A DNA stretch of 64,000 bases, taken from Candidatus Krumholzibacteriota bacterium. GTDB lineage: Bacteria; Krumholzibacteriota; Krumholzibacteriia; Krumholzibacteriales; WJIX01. The stretch spans positions 248,001 through 312,000 of the forward strand of contig JAXHNR010000001.1 in the NCBI GenBank assembly GCA_034520215.1, written 5' to 3'. A program made the position numbers and the translations under genes. The notes under the pieces were generated by a model that did not search any database, was not told the origin of the DNA, and saw only the letters and a list, made by a program, of their open reading frames with translations. This document shows positions 43,196 to 52,337 of the stretch, one piece after another (within the stretch, counting starts at the first letter, position 1; the number at the start of each line of letters is the position of its first letter).

Positions 43196-44731
43196 ATGAT
43201 TGTTTCAAAAACGAATAAATATTCAATCCTGTTTATGGTATTTGTGATATTGATAACACATTTCACAAGTTTGGGGGCTCGGATCGTCCATGTGACGACC
43301 TATGGAAGTGATGAAGGTGACGGTAGTATCTATGAACCTTATGCTTCAATACCAAAAGCTATTGATGAACTTTGCGCATATGATAATCCCAGCCCGGGGG
43401 ATACGATATATGTTCATGAGGGAACTTATCCAAATGAACCGGTCTCTGGTAATTGGGATCCTTATGGGCAGTATGGGACTTATATTTGGATTATGGGTGT
43501 CCCCGGGGAGAATAAACCCAGGCTTACAAGAGGAGAGACGGCATATATTACCTCTTATAAAAGCGCGGAGACACCTCCGCATAATTTTGCTCTTAAACGA
43601 TTGATTTTTGACAAAGATGATGTTGGGTATCATAATATTAATATGTGTTCTTGGAATCCCTTGAGCATTGCCCCCCCTATTGAACAGGGTTATATCCATA
43701 ATGTTATCATTGATAGTTGTGAGTTTTACAATAGACGCAAATCTGCTGCAGGGATTAAAATGTCAGGAGTAGATAGTTTTGTTATAAAAAACTGCACATT
43801 CAATGGATTTGATGGTGGTGGTATTGGTCTTAATATGGATGGTTGTCACTATGGGGAAGTTTATAATAATACATTTTATCGTGAGAGAATGTCAGGCATA
43901 TTAACTAAAGGGGGATCTCACCATATAGTGATAAGGAACAATTTTATTAAAGATTGTTCTCCCATAGGAATCGCTGTTGGAGGAGATACATGGTATGAAT
44001 ATTGTAGGCCTGACACAGCGCAAATGGAAGACCCATTATGTGAAGCAAGGGATATTGATGCCTATAGTAATGTGATTATTGATTGTTGGATTCCAATTGT
44101 GTTTAATTGTAGCAGAGATTCCAGAGTTTATAATAACCAGATAATTATTACTGATTCTTTAAAGAACATGAGTGATTCTGAAGGTCTGATTTTTTCCACA
44201 ACTCCCGGTATGATACAGTTCAGGGAAACAAGCGGCTGGTGTAATGTTCCTCCACGGGATAATAAGATTTATAATAACATATTTTATTTTAATAAAATAC
44301 GGGACTACTATTACAATATATATTTTTTCTTACCTAATGAAACACATTCTGATAGATATGCATCTACAATAAAAATTTGGAATAACTTGTGGTATGAATA
44401 TGAAGATCCAAGTAGTTCGTGGAAATCCTGGAACAGTAATGGAGTATGGAATTGCGTTGATACTACTGGTGTGAACATATATGCACAAGATCCTAGATTT
44501 GTTAAAAATTCTGATGGAATTCCCATTCCTACAAATGGATATAGTTTGGGTTTGCGGGGAATTAGAATAACTCCTCCAAGCGGTTACGAGTTTAAGGATT
44601 TTTATGGAGAGACGTACATGGATCCCCCGCCAATTGGTGCTATTAATATCAGTTATGAACCTGAGGGTCCTCCGATCGCCCCTTTAATGAATAGATTGAT
44701 ACCGGCAAATCTTGGGGAGAAAAAGGATTGA
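43196..44731 (+). CDS. Secreted right-handed beta-helix protein (pectate-lyase-like fold)
   Basis: The 511-residue protein has an N-terminal hydrophobic export segment (YSILFMVFVILITHFTSLGA), then the DUF1565-like opening VTTYGSDEGDGSIYEPYASIPKAID with GDTIYVHEGTY. Many N-N/I-x-N coils follow (NVIIDSCEFYNR, FVIKNCTFNGFDGGGIG, VYNNTFYRERMSGI, IVIRNNFIKDC). This parallel beta-helix family includes polysaccharide lyases, epimerases and glycan-binding proteins. No lyase triad is evident. ATG follows GGAGG by 7 bases. The gene is AT-rich compared with the start of the window and lies opposite to its neighbours, paired with an asparagine-synthetase-like gene. Confidence 0.75.
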   Translation: MIVSKTNKYSILFMVFVILITHFTSLGARIVHVTTYGSDEGDGSIYEPYASIPKAIDELCAYDNPSPGDTIYVHEGTYPNEPVSGNWDPYGQYGTYIWIMGVPGENKPRLTRGETAYITSYKSAETPPHNFALKRLIFDKDDVGYHNINMCSWNPLSIAPPIEQGYIHNVIIDSCEFYNRRKSAAGIKMSGVDSFVIKNCTFNGFDGGGIGLNMDGCHYGEVYNNTFYRERMSGILTKGGSHHIVIRNNFIKDCSPIGIAVGGDTWYEYCRPDTAQMEDPLCEARDIDAYSNVIIDCWIPIVFNCSRDSRVYNNQIIITDSLKNMSDSEGLIFSTTPGMIQFRETSGWCNVPPRDNKIYNNIFYFNKIRDYYYNIYFFLPNETHSDRYASTIKIWNNLWYEYEDPSSSWKSWNSNGVWNCVDTTGVNIYAQDPRFVKNSDGIPIPTNGYSLGLRGIRITPPSGYEFKDFYGETYMDPPPIGAINISYEPEGPPIAPLMNRLIPANLGEKKD

Positions 44732-44774
44732 CAGGGTAAATTGTACATAATACTATTTTCTAGAAGGAGCAAAG

Positions 44775-46457
44775 TTGAACTACATAGTTGGAATATTCAA
44801 CCGGAAAGAATTATCAAAGAAAGGTGTCTCGATCTCTCGGGAACATTTCGATGATGATACGCTTAATTTTTCTTGCAGTAGATCAAGTAACTTCAGTTTT
44901 GATTATCAACCTTTTTCATACAACCCTGAGACTGGGATTTTATGTGGTGCTCTTGGATATTTTACAAATCTTGATGAATTGAAAAAGCGTTATTTGCTGG
45001 ATAAAGTGTCAGATACGGAAATAATAGGCGAATTATATAAATTGACGGATCTAAAATTTTTAGAAGAAATTGAGGGACATTTCTTAATTTTTATATATGA
45101 TCAAAATCTTGGAAAAATGTACATTCTTCAACCTGAACATGGGTCGTTTCTTCCTGTTTATTATATTCAAAATTCGGGAGAACTCATTTTTAGTACCAGT
45201 CTTAAGATGTTGTTAAAACATTCAAATATTAAAAGGGAAATGGATATCTTAAGTGCCCGTAAATTCCTTTATCACGAACATATAATTCCGGATGATGCAA
45301 CACTTATAAAAGGTGTAAAAAAGCTTGTGCCTCAGAAATATTTAGTCATGGATAAGCATAGTAATACACTAATGACACCTTCAGTTATAACGAGAAGATT
45401 AAAAATATCACGGATAGAGGCGGAAGAGAATTTTGTAAAATATATAAACAATAATATAGCTAAAATTAATTCCAAGCTGATTGATTCACCGCCTGCTATT
45501 ACTCTTACCGCCGGGTATGATTCGAACCTTATTTTGTTTTTACTCAGAAGTATGACAGACGCGCAAATCAATGCCATAACGGTAAACGGGGGAGATGAGC
45601 ACAATGAAGTGCCGGTGGTAGAAAATATTCTTAAAAATTACAAAGACATTAATCTTTTAACCAAAGATTTTAACAGGGAAGTAATATCCTCAATTCCCGA
45701 TTTGGTGTGGAGGTATGAGGGCTATTTATTTGAAGGAGGAATGTTCCTACGTTACTATATTTGCAATTTGCTTAGGGAACACGGTATAAAAACAGCGGTT
45801 TTTGGAGCCGGATCAAACGAAATATTATCACGTGAGAAACAGTGTTTATTCCACTCAAAAATAGATAATTTAACCACCCTTACAAAAAATTTAATTAAAA
45901 GAACATTTATTGGCAGTCTATATTACAAGACCCTTGGAAGCAAATTGCCGGATCATATATTGAGAAGAGAATTTATGAGCGGCAGCCTTAGAGTTAAATA
46001 CAATATTTCATTCGACTATATTCTTAAAATGCATGATATCTTACTCAACAGTTTTAATATTCAGGGACTTCACCCCTTTATAAGTAAAGAAATAATTAGC
46101 GCGGCTCTTTTGCTGAGAAGTGAGAATAAAGAAAAGAGGCTTTTTAAGGAAAAAGCCAGACATGTAATTGGAGAAGAGATTGGCAAACAGCTTGAGCAAA
46201 GCGATATTGTTTCAGATACTGAATATATTTTTAAATCTTCGGAAGACATATTATTGAAAGTGTTGCATAAGGAAACGACGCGTAGGTTGTTAACTTCTAA
46301 ACAGATAAAATTACTTAAGAATAACTCATTGACATTCCACACCTTTATCATCCAATTGGTTTATCTGCATTTATTCAATACCCTTTTTATCAGCGGAGAA
46401 TACGATACAAATTTTAAAAATGATGGGATTGATTTTAAGCTGGATGAATTAATTTAA
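44775..46457 (+). CDS. Asparagine-synthetase-like enzyme without the N-terminal glutaminase Cys
   Basis: The 560-residue protein has the AsnB two-domain layout. The N-terminal Ntn-like domain starts MNYIVGIFN, so the Cys at position 2 that hydrolyses glutamine in AsnB is Asn here. The synthetase domain has the ATP-binding LTAGYDSNLILFL in place of SGGxDS, AITVNGGDEHNEVP, and FGAGSNEIL in place of GxGxDE. Similar inactive-glutaminase relatives include beta-lactam synthetase and lasso-peptide cyclases. It may form an amide on a glycan or peptide from another nitrogen donor. TTG start, 5 bases after AAGGAG. It follows the beta-helix gene on the same strand by 43 bases. Confidence 0.8.
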   Translation: MNYIVGIFNRKELSKKGVSISREHFDDDTLNFSCSRSSNFSFDYQPFSYNPETGILCGALGYFTNLDELKKRYLLDKVSDTEIIGELYKLTDLKFLEEIEGHFLIFIYDQNLGKMYILQPEHGSFLPVYYIQNSGELIFSTSLKMLLKHSNIKREMDILSARKFLYHEHIIPDDATLIKGVKKLVPQKYLVMDKHSNTLMTPSVITRRLKISRIEAEENFVKYINNNIAKINSKLIDSPPAITLTAGYDSNLILFLLRSMTDAQINAITVNGGDEHNEVPVVENILKNYKDINLLTKDFNREVISSIPDLVWRYEGYLFEGGMFLRYYICNLLREHGIKTAVFGAGSNEILSREKQCLFHSKIDNLTTLTKNLIKRTFIGSLYYKTLGSKLPDHILRREFMSGSLRVKYNISFDYILKMHDILLNSFNIQGLHPFISKEIISAALLLRSENKEKRLFKEKARHVIGEEIGKQLEQSDIVSDTEYIFKSSEDILLKVLHKETTRRLLTSKQIKLLKNNSLTFHTFIIQLVYLHLFNTLFISGEYDTNFKNDGIDFKLDELI

Positions 46458-46475
46458 AGTGTTGATCCGGCCGGT

Positions 46476-47132
46476 TTATTTTCTAAGATCCCTTAATTTA
46501 TCGAACAATATTTTGGTATTTTCGATTTCCTGCTCTGTAAATTTTTTTACAATCCTTGCAGGATTGCCGGCTACAACGCAATTTGGAGGAACATCTTGCG
46601 TGACAACCGCTCCTCCGCCAACTACTGAATTTTTCCCCACAGTTACTCCTTTAAAGATGAGTGCTGATAGGCACACCCATACATTATCTTCTATTATTAC
46701 AGGTTTAACTGCAACGGGAGTTTCAGGATCCCGCCTTGTGGGCTCAACAGAGTGAAAATCAGAATCGGAAACATGAGAGTAAGCAAAAATACAAAAGTCT
46801 CCGATCTCAACTCTTTCGCAGCAGCTTATTCTTACTCCATTAAGATAATTGTAAGAACCGATTGTTATCCGGGCGTTAGGGCTATAAGTGCACATGCTGT
46901 TAATCCCAAAAGTACCTCCCTCGAATAATAAATTATCGCCGATAGATACAACCCCAGGCCCTTTAACTTCAAGTTTTCCCCCGGTGCGGAGACTTTTACC
47001 GCAATTAAAATTTATCCCTGCCAATTTAAATTTTAATTTATGTAATTCTCCCATTAAACGTGAGAAAACATATTGTCTTCCCTGTGCTGGATTTTTTATT
47101 CCTTTGATAATTTTTGTTTTATAACTAATCAT
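46476..47132 (-). CDS. Hexapeptide-repeat acyltransferase
   Basis: This 218-residue protein has a short basic N-terminus, then KSLRTGGKLEVKGPGVVSIGDN, coils such as ITIGSYNYLNGVRI and VEIGDFCIFAYSHVSDSDFHSV (likely active-site His), and the ending VWVCLSALIFKGVTVGKNSVVGGGAVVTQDVPPN. Its closest relatives are sugar O-acetyltransferases of the WbbJ type. It is convergent with the asparagine-synthetase-like gene (19 bases apart) and lies downstream of another acyltransferase. Confidence 0.85.
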   Translation of the reverse strand: MISYKTKIIKGIKNPAQGRQYVFSRLMGELHKLKFKLAGINFNCGKSLRTGGKLEVKGPGVVSIGDNLLFEGGTFGINSMCTYSPNARITIGSYNYLNGVRISCCERVEIGDFCIFAYSHVSDSDFHSVEPTRRDPETPVAVKPVIIEDNVWVCLSALIFKGVTVGKNSVVGGGAVVTQDVPPNCVVAGNPARIVKKFTEQEIENTKILFDKLRDLRK

Positions 47133-47215
47133 ATTTTTCCTAATAAAACCACGGTTGCCATTTAAACTGTTCTACCGTTTTTATATTAATTTAGATCATT
47201 CTATATAAATAAATA

Positions 47216-47989
47216 TCAGCCCTCAACATTGGCATTTAAATAATTTTCATATTGATCTTTGCCGATATCATTTATCAATTCTTCAGGGAAAGGCAGTTTC
47301 TTAACTATTCTCGCGGGATTTCCGGTAACCACACAAAATGGGGGAACATCTTTAGTGACTACGGCTCTAGCTCCGATAACAGCCCCGAACCCAATAGTTA
47401 CATTGCCAATAATAATGGATTGAAGCGCAGCCCAGACATAATCACCTATTTCGACTCTTCCAATTTTTGCCTTATCCAATTTCTCGAATCTTTCCTGGTA
47501 TTTAATATTGTGGCCTTGATTATCAGTGATTAATGTGCAGCCTATCAGGCAATGAGATCCTATTATGACTTCATTGCCCACAGTTATAGTAATAGGCTGG
47601 CTGATATCGGTATTATCGCCAATAGTCAATCTGGGATTTTCTCCAATAGTCAAACTGGCAATTGTTATCTGATCATAAATACTTACATTATTACCAATTG
47701 TTATTTCCAAGTCACCTTGAATGTATGGAAGTCCCTGCCCGGAATGATAAATGTGCAGGTTATCACCGCATTTAAAACAGCGGCTACGGAACAGGGGCTG
47801 GTGATATAATAATCTCCAGAATGTTCTCCAAGCGATGAGTCTGAACCTTCTCTCATGGTACAGTAAATCGTGTAAAAACTTTATATAGGGCAAATCCCGC
47901 CCGCGTAAATTTTTTGCTATTCTGTAAAGTTTTTCATAGAAAGGAGTTTCCCGTTTCCTGATCTTATTTTTGAATTCAGTAAATCCCAT
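47216..47989 (-). CDS. Hexapeptide-repeat acyltransferase with N-terminal extension
   Basis: The 257-residue protein has about 75 residues of helical, Arg-rich N-terminus ahead of the beta helix (LEITIGNNVSIYDQITI, LTIGENPRLTIGDNTDISQPIT, VIIGSHCLIGCTLITDNQGHN with candidate base His). The family ending is VWAALQSIIIGNVTIGFGAVIGARAVVTKDVPPFCVVTGNPARIVKK. It likely acylates a sugar. ATG is preceded by a weak GGGATT site. Confidence 0.85.
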   Translation of the reverse strand: MGFTEFKNKIRKRETPFYEKLYRIAKNLRGRDLPYIKFLHDLLYHERRFRLIAWRTFWRLLYHQPLFRSRCFKCGDNLHIYHSGQGLPYIQGDLEITIGNNVSIYDQITIASLTIGENPRLTIGDNTDISQPITITVGNEVIIGSHCLIGCTLITDNQGHNIKYQERFEKLDKAKIGRVEIGDYVWAALQSIIIGNVTIGFGAVIGARAVVTKDVPPFCVVTGNPARIVKKLPFPEELINDIGKDQYENYLNANVEG

Positions 47990-48076
47990 TATTTAATCCC
48001 TGTTCCATAAAGCAGAATGCAGATAAATGCTCTCTAAATTCTCCAGTCTCAACTTCGGCAAGCAAACAAAACGGGT

Positions 48077-48143
48077 AAGTCAAAAAGTAATTAAGTTCAT
48101 TTAACCGTATATGAACTTTCTTGTTAGGTCAAGTCAAAAAGTA
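48077..48143. repeat. Short direct and inverted repeats in an intergenic gap
   Basis: AAGTCAAAAAGTA occurs at 48077-48089 and again at 48131-48143. Between the copies, AAGTTCAT (48093-48100) pairs with ATGAACTT (48111-48118) around a 10-base loop, and TTGTTA / TAACAA surround the second direct repeat. The 250-base gap sits within the glycan locus; the structure may be a regulatory or leftover recombination site. Confidence 0.5.
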
Positions 48144-48241
48144 GTCGTAACAAGCGTATATAAGGCGTTATCAAACCTTGAATTGCGCTTTTTACATTTT
48201 TATCGGGGCAGGGTTACTTGAAAATCAATAAAGAAGATGCT

Positions 48242-49444
48242 TTAATATACGAATCTATTTTCCGTAAGGGAATTATATATTTTTATGTATTGATCGGATA
48301 CATAATCTAATGAGAATTTTTCAACGATTCCTTTTCTGGCTTGCAGGGAATAATATTTTCTTGTCTTTTTATCCTGTAAAAGTTCGATGACAGCTTTTTG
48401 GAAGGCCAATTTATCTCCAATTTCAATTATACGTCCATTCTCCCCGTTTGTAATAATATCATCTGTTCCGCTGACATGGTAGGCTACGGCAGGTACTCCA
48501 CAAGCCATCGTTTCCAGTATGGCATTCGGCATTCCCTCCATTGTTGAAGGAAAGACGAAAAGATCCGATATTTGAAGATATTTTGTTACATTGTTCACCC
48601 TTCCCGTAAAATGTATGATATTTCCCATTCCATGTTTATTGATATCCTTCTGTATTTCTTTATAACAGAAGTTTTCTCCAGCAACTCCTTCTTCCTCGGA
48701 TCTGGGGCCGACAAGGATCAGGTAAGTCTCTGGGAATCTTTCGGCAATTGTGGCCCATATAGATATCAGTTGATCAACTCCCTTTCTGTAAATAATTCCT
48801 CCGACGTAAGTGATTACGGTTTTTTCCACTATGCCCATTTGGGTTTTTAGTACTTCTTTTTGATCCGGGGGCAGGGGGGTGAATTTTTGGATATCGACGC
48901 CATTAGGAATGAATATTATTTTTGATTTATCGAAACCGTCGTTAATAAGTCTTTCCTGGATCATACTACTTATTGTGACAATTTTATTTAATCTTATCGC
49001 GCTGTATTTGCTTATCATTCCGAATATTCTGCCGCAGTTTCTGAAGTTTGTTTCCTGCAACATAGTAACCTTGACGATTGTTTTTTTTCTTAATAGTTTT
49101 GCCAATAGACTTAATAACGTGAATGGGTAGGACATTCCCTGAATGTGGATTACTGAATACCTTTTTCTGAATCTTATAAATGTTGCGAAAATCTTAATGA
49201 TAAGAGAAAATTTGTCAAACTTTGGAGTGTGTCCTTCAATGTACGTTGTTAGATTTTTGATGTATATATAGAAAACTTCAAACCCTTCGAAAATGCCGGT
49301 ACCCTTTTTTGATGACTCGTTGGTCAGAGCCACAAAAAAGATGTCAATCCCTTTTTTCCTAAGTTCTTTGGCAAGTTTTATTGCTTGGATTGCTCCGCCG
49401 CCGTAGATTGGAGGAAAGATTGGAAGGAAAAAGCATATTCTCAT
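48242..49444 (-). CDS. GT4-family glycosyltransferase (GT-B fold)
   Basis: This 400-residue protein has FFLPIFPPIYGGGAIQAIKLAKEL at the start, PNGVDIQKFTP, YVGGIIYRKGVDQLI, HFTGRVNNVTKYLQISDLFVFPS and the E-x7-E region MEGMPNAILETMACGVPAVAYHVSG. ATG follows AAAGGA by 8 bases. It is a nucleotide-sugar glycosyltransferase of the glycan locus; the donor is not predictable. Confidence 0.9.
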   Translation of the reverse strand: MRICFFLPIFPPIYGGGAIQAIKLAKELRKKGIDIFFVALTNESSKKGTGIFEGFEVFYIYIKNLTTYIEGHTPKFDKFSLIIKIFATFIRFRKRYSVIHIQGMSYPFTLLSLLAKLLRKKTIVKVTMLQETNFRNCGRIFGMISKYSAIRLNKIVTISSMIQERLINDGFDKSKIIFIPNGVDIQKFTPLPPDQKEVLKTQMGIVEKTVITYVGGIIYRKGVDQLISIWATIAERFPETYLILVGPRSEEEGVAGENFCYKEIQKDINKHGMGNIIHFTGRVNNVTKYLQISDLFVFPSTMEGMPNAILETMACGVPAVAYHVSGTDDIITNGENGRIIEIGDKLAFQKAVIELLQDKKTRKYYSLQARKGIVEKFSLDYVSDQYIKIYNSLTENRFVY

Positions 49445-49693
49445 TTCATAAATCCTTTAAAGAAAAGCAGTTTGCTTAAATTGCATTTTAAAAGCCATTT
49501 TACTATAAGGCAAGTGGTATTATTTTTTTAATATCATACTTTTTCAGTATAATATATAAAAGTCCCTTGAATTGATTCTTCCTTATATTTTCTTCACGTT
49601 AGCCGTTGTGATAATCAAGAAACATTTTCTGATGTCGGCTGGATAAATAGATATTAACGTATTTTCTTTTGTTACTGTTATTATGATTATAAG

Positions 49694-51067
49694 TTAAAAG
49701 AGCATCATGTAAATTTTATAAATAATTATTGTCACTACTTCAAGAAATAAAATGATAATAAGATCTCTATTTGTTATGAAGGGAAGTGTTATTTCATATT
49801 TCGTGTGTAATTGCAAGGAAAGCAACGCGGTTATTCCAAACAATATGTATAGGATTGGGCTGTAGGTCTGTGAAAGAAAGAAAGCAGATGTAAGAAACCC
49901 AATTAAAGATACTTGTGTGATCCTGGAATATAATATCAGATTTGTATCGGTTGATGTTTTCTCGATTCTGATAAGATCTTTGAAGCTTGTGTAGATCAAT
50001 GCTATCCAGACAAAGAAACCAACAAGTCCAAGTTCTGCGAGGCATTTAATGAAAGCGCTGTGAGCTGCTCTGGAAGAGTATTGTGTGAATTTATTCATAC
50101 CTATGCCAAGAACAGGATGAGATTTTAGGATTACAAGCCCCTCCATCCACGCGTAGATCCGTCCGCTCGCGGATTGTCCGTAGGGGGACATTTCAGCCAT
50201 TCGGCTCGGTGCCAGAGCAAAAGCTATAATAATAAGAACAGCACCGGTAATTAATCCCTTCTTCATACCCCATCTCTTGAGAGCAAAGCTGCCCAATACT
50301 GCCAAAACTGCCAGGTATCCTCCCCGTGACTCCGTATAGAAAACAGCTATAAATAATATGCTCAACATAGCAATTAGCCCAATTTTGATTATTCCATTTA
50401 ATTTTTTGTTAAAAAGGTTGAAAAGGAGAATTGGTATTGAAGAAATAAGCGCGAGAGCAAAATCATTTGGGTCACCGAAAACACTAATCCATTTAATGCG
50501 GCCATTTATTGGTGGGTTCCCAATAAGATCGACTCCATTGAAGTGCTGGAGCAGTCCGTTTATTGCCAATAAAAAGCAAGCAAAGGTAATGCTCCAATAT
50601 AAGATTTTGTATCTTTTGCCCGTAATCAAGACGATGAGGAGAAAGGGAAGAAATAAAGTCAGAAATTCGTTTAAGGATTCCCAGGCACCGAGCAGATTGA
50701 AATTTGAAAGGTCGCTAAGTGGTACAATAAGTAAGAGGATAAACATCAGAATGTTTTGTCGTGTAGCGAATATTTCAATTTTATCTCTGTTGATGATCTT
50801 GTGAATAAGAAAAAAAATTATAATAATAATAGCCAGAACTAACATTATTCGAAGTGGTTCCAGAGATGGAATAAAATCCTGAGGCCTAATGTAAATCAAC
50901 ATCAGGTACAGAATTAATCCGAAGAAAGGACGAAAGAAGATAGTTATTAATAGAATTATACCACCCAAACTCGCCGTTGCAAGAGGGACTGATTTTAAGG
51001 CGAGCAGTGAGATAACTATTGTGACCAACAAGAGAAAAACAATTATCAGAATATTGCGTTTTTCCAT
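49694..51067 (-). CDS. O-antigen ligase/polymerase-like membrane protein (Wzy/WaaL family)
   Basis: The 457-residue protein has 11-12 hydrophobic segments and the Wzy_C-type central region: DPNDFALALISSIP, then YTESRGGYLAVLAVL, and a large periplasmic loop SASGRIYAWMEGLVILKSHPVLGIGMNKFTQYSS with the conserved G-x-G. It joins glycan repeat units or attaches the polymer to a lipid or protein acceptor. The AT-rich composition fits the rest of the glycan locus. Ligase versus polymerase cannot be decided. Confidence 0.85.
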   Translation of the reverse strand: MEKRNILIIVFLLLVTIVISLLALKSVPLATASLGGIILLITIFFRPFFGLILYLMLIYIRPQDFIPSLEPLRIMLVLAIIIIIFFLIHKIINRDKIEIFATRQNILMFILLLIVPLSDLSNFNLLGAWESLNEFLTLFLPFLLIVLITGKRYKILYWSITFACFLLAINGLLQHFNGVDLIGNPPINGRIKWISVFGDPNDFALALISSIPILLFNLFNKKLNGIIKIGLIAMLSILFIAVFYTESRGGYLAVLAVLGSFALKRWGMKKGLITGAVLIIIAFALAPSRMAEMSPYGQSASGRIYAWMEGLVILKSHPVLGIGMNKFTQYSSRAAHSAFIKCLAELGLVGFFVWIALIYTSFKDLIRIEKTSTDTNLILYSRITQVSLIGFLTSAFFLSQTYSPILYILFGITALLSLQLHTKYEITLPFITNRDLIIILFLEVVTIIIYKIYMMLF

Positions 51068-51161
51068 AATATTATAATTCTGCCTTTTATTTATCTTCAG
51101 GGCGTCACTGGAGTTAAGAAGTTGAATGGTATTATACGATAATCATTGATTCCATATCAAA

Positions 51162-52286
51162 TTATCTCTTCCACCTCACATCTATTCGCCCTGACGCGAA
51201 TTTATACAACCCTACCACAGCCGCCCAGTTCAGAGAAGTGAATACGAATATAATATTAATAAATCTGTTTTGCCTCAGAGCGCTAAAATAACAGGCAGCT
51301 ACTGCTGAAGTATAGAATATTAATTGGATAATAAACAGAGAGCTATAAAATATTCCGCCTGAAACCGCTGAGGTGATCAGAACGGCAAGCATAGCATAGG
51401 GGACAAGGAGGCGGAAGAACTTGTGCGAGATAGTCTGAATGAAGATCCTGTTTTTAAAGGGGTTAAACAACCATTTATTACGACTGAAAAGCTGGAAGTT
51501 GCCCGCGAGGGTGCGGACTTTTCTCCGCCATTCTTCTTTCATCTTTGAAGAAGAAATATCCTGGGCTACGGCTTCAGATTCGAAAATAACGCGGTAGCCC
51601 TTTTTGAAAATCTGAAGGGGTATTTCGATATCGTCGAGAATAGTATCTTCGCTGACCGGCTCGAAGAGATCCCGTCTTATAGCGTATATGGCGCCTGTAA
51701 CGCCCAGGGTGGAGTCTATAACGGCTTCCGCTCTTCTGATCATCTTTTCATATTCCCAGTAGAGCCCGATGTTTTTACCTGTACTGATAGCGGTATCGCT
51801 TAAATGCAGCTCGCCGCTTACAGCGCCTATATCCTCTGAGGCGAAATTCCGGGCGAGTTTACGAAGTGCGTCAGTGCTGTATTTCTGCCGGACATCCGAG
51901 AAGACCACTAATTCCCCGTTTACAGCGCTTACAGCTTTGTTTAATTGTCTTGGTTTGCCTCTTTGATCCTTTTCCTCGATGAAGAGTATATCCTTTCGCC
52001 CGCGCAGTATTTCGTTCGTCCGGTCTGTAGAACCGTCCGATAAGACGCATATTTCAAGAAGTTCGGAAGGATAATCAAGCTCAAAACAGTTATTCAGTTT
52101 CCGGGTTATTTTTTCCTCTTCATTGTAGACAACTATGATCATACTAATAGAAGGCAAATCGGATGTGTTTGTATTTTCGAGGGCAGAAACCCGTCTGAAT
52201 TTGCTGAAAAGGATTATCAGGGCCGGATATATAAGATAGGTATAAACAATAAAAACTGCCGCTGACCAGAAAAGAAACAGAGCCAT
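51162..52286 (-). CDS. GT2-family glycosyltransferase with TM segments
   Basis: The 374-residue protein has an N-terminal TM helix, the GT-A core SISMIIVVYNEEEKITRKL, LSDGSTDRTNEIL, a D-x-R metal-loop-like VFSDVRQKYSTDA, acidic DDIEIPLQIFKKGYRV and the RRKVRTLAGNFQ helix resembling the Q-x-x-R-W motif of processive transferases. Three or four TM helices follow at about 290-360. It is similar to membrane GT2 enzymes that begin or extend surface glycans. It is the first gene of the minus-strand glycan run after the PorV-like gene. Confidence 0.88.
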   Translation of the reverse strand: MALFLFWSAAVFIVYTYLIYPALIILFSKFRRVSALENTNTSDLPSISMIIVVYNEEEKITRKLNNCFELDYPSELLEICVLSDGSTDRTNEILRGRKDILFIEEKDQRGKPRQLNKAVSAVNGELVVFSDVRQKYSTDALRKLARNFASEDIGAVSGELHLSDTAISTGKNIGLYWEYEKMIRRAEAVIDSTLGVTGAIYAIRRDLFEPVSEDTILDDIEIPLQIFKKGYRVIFESEAVAQDISSSKMKEEWRRKVRTLAGNFQLFSRNKWLFNPFKNRIFIQTISHKFFRLLVPYAMLAVLITSAVSGGIFYSSLFIIQLIFYTSAVAACYFSALRQNRFINIIFVFTSLNWAAVVGLYKFASGRIDVRWKR

Positions 52287-52337
52287 AATTATTACATCTT
52301 TTTCTTATTTACGAGTTTACGAGGCCATAATATTTAT

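Noticed and set aside
48123-48160. GTTAGGT-like site resembling an integron attC core
   Set aside because: The matching partner box and the cassette arrangement are absent.
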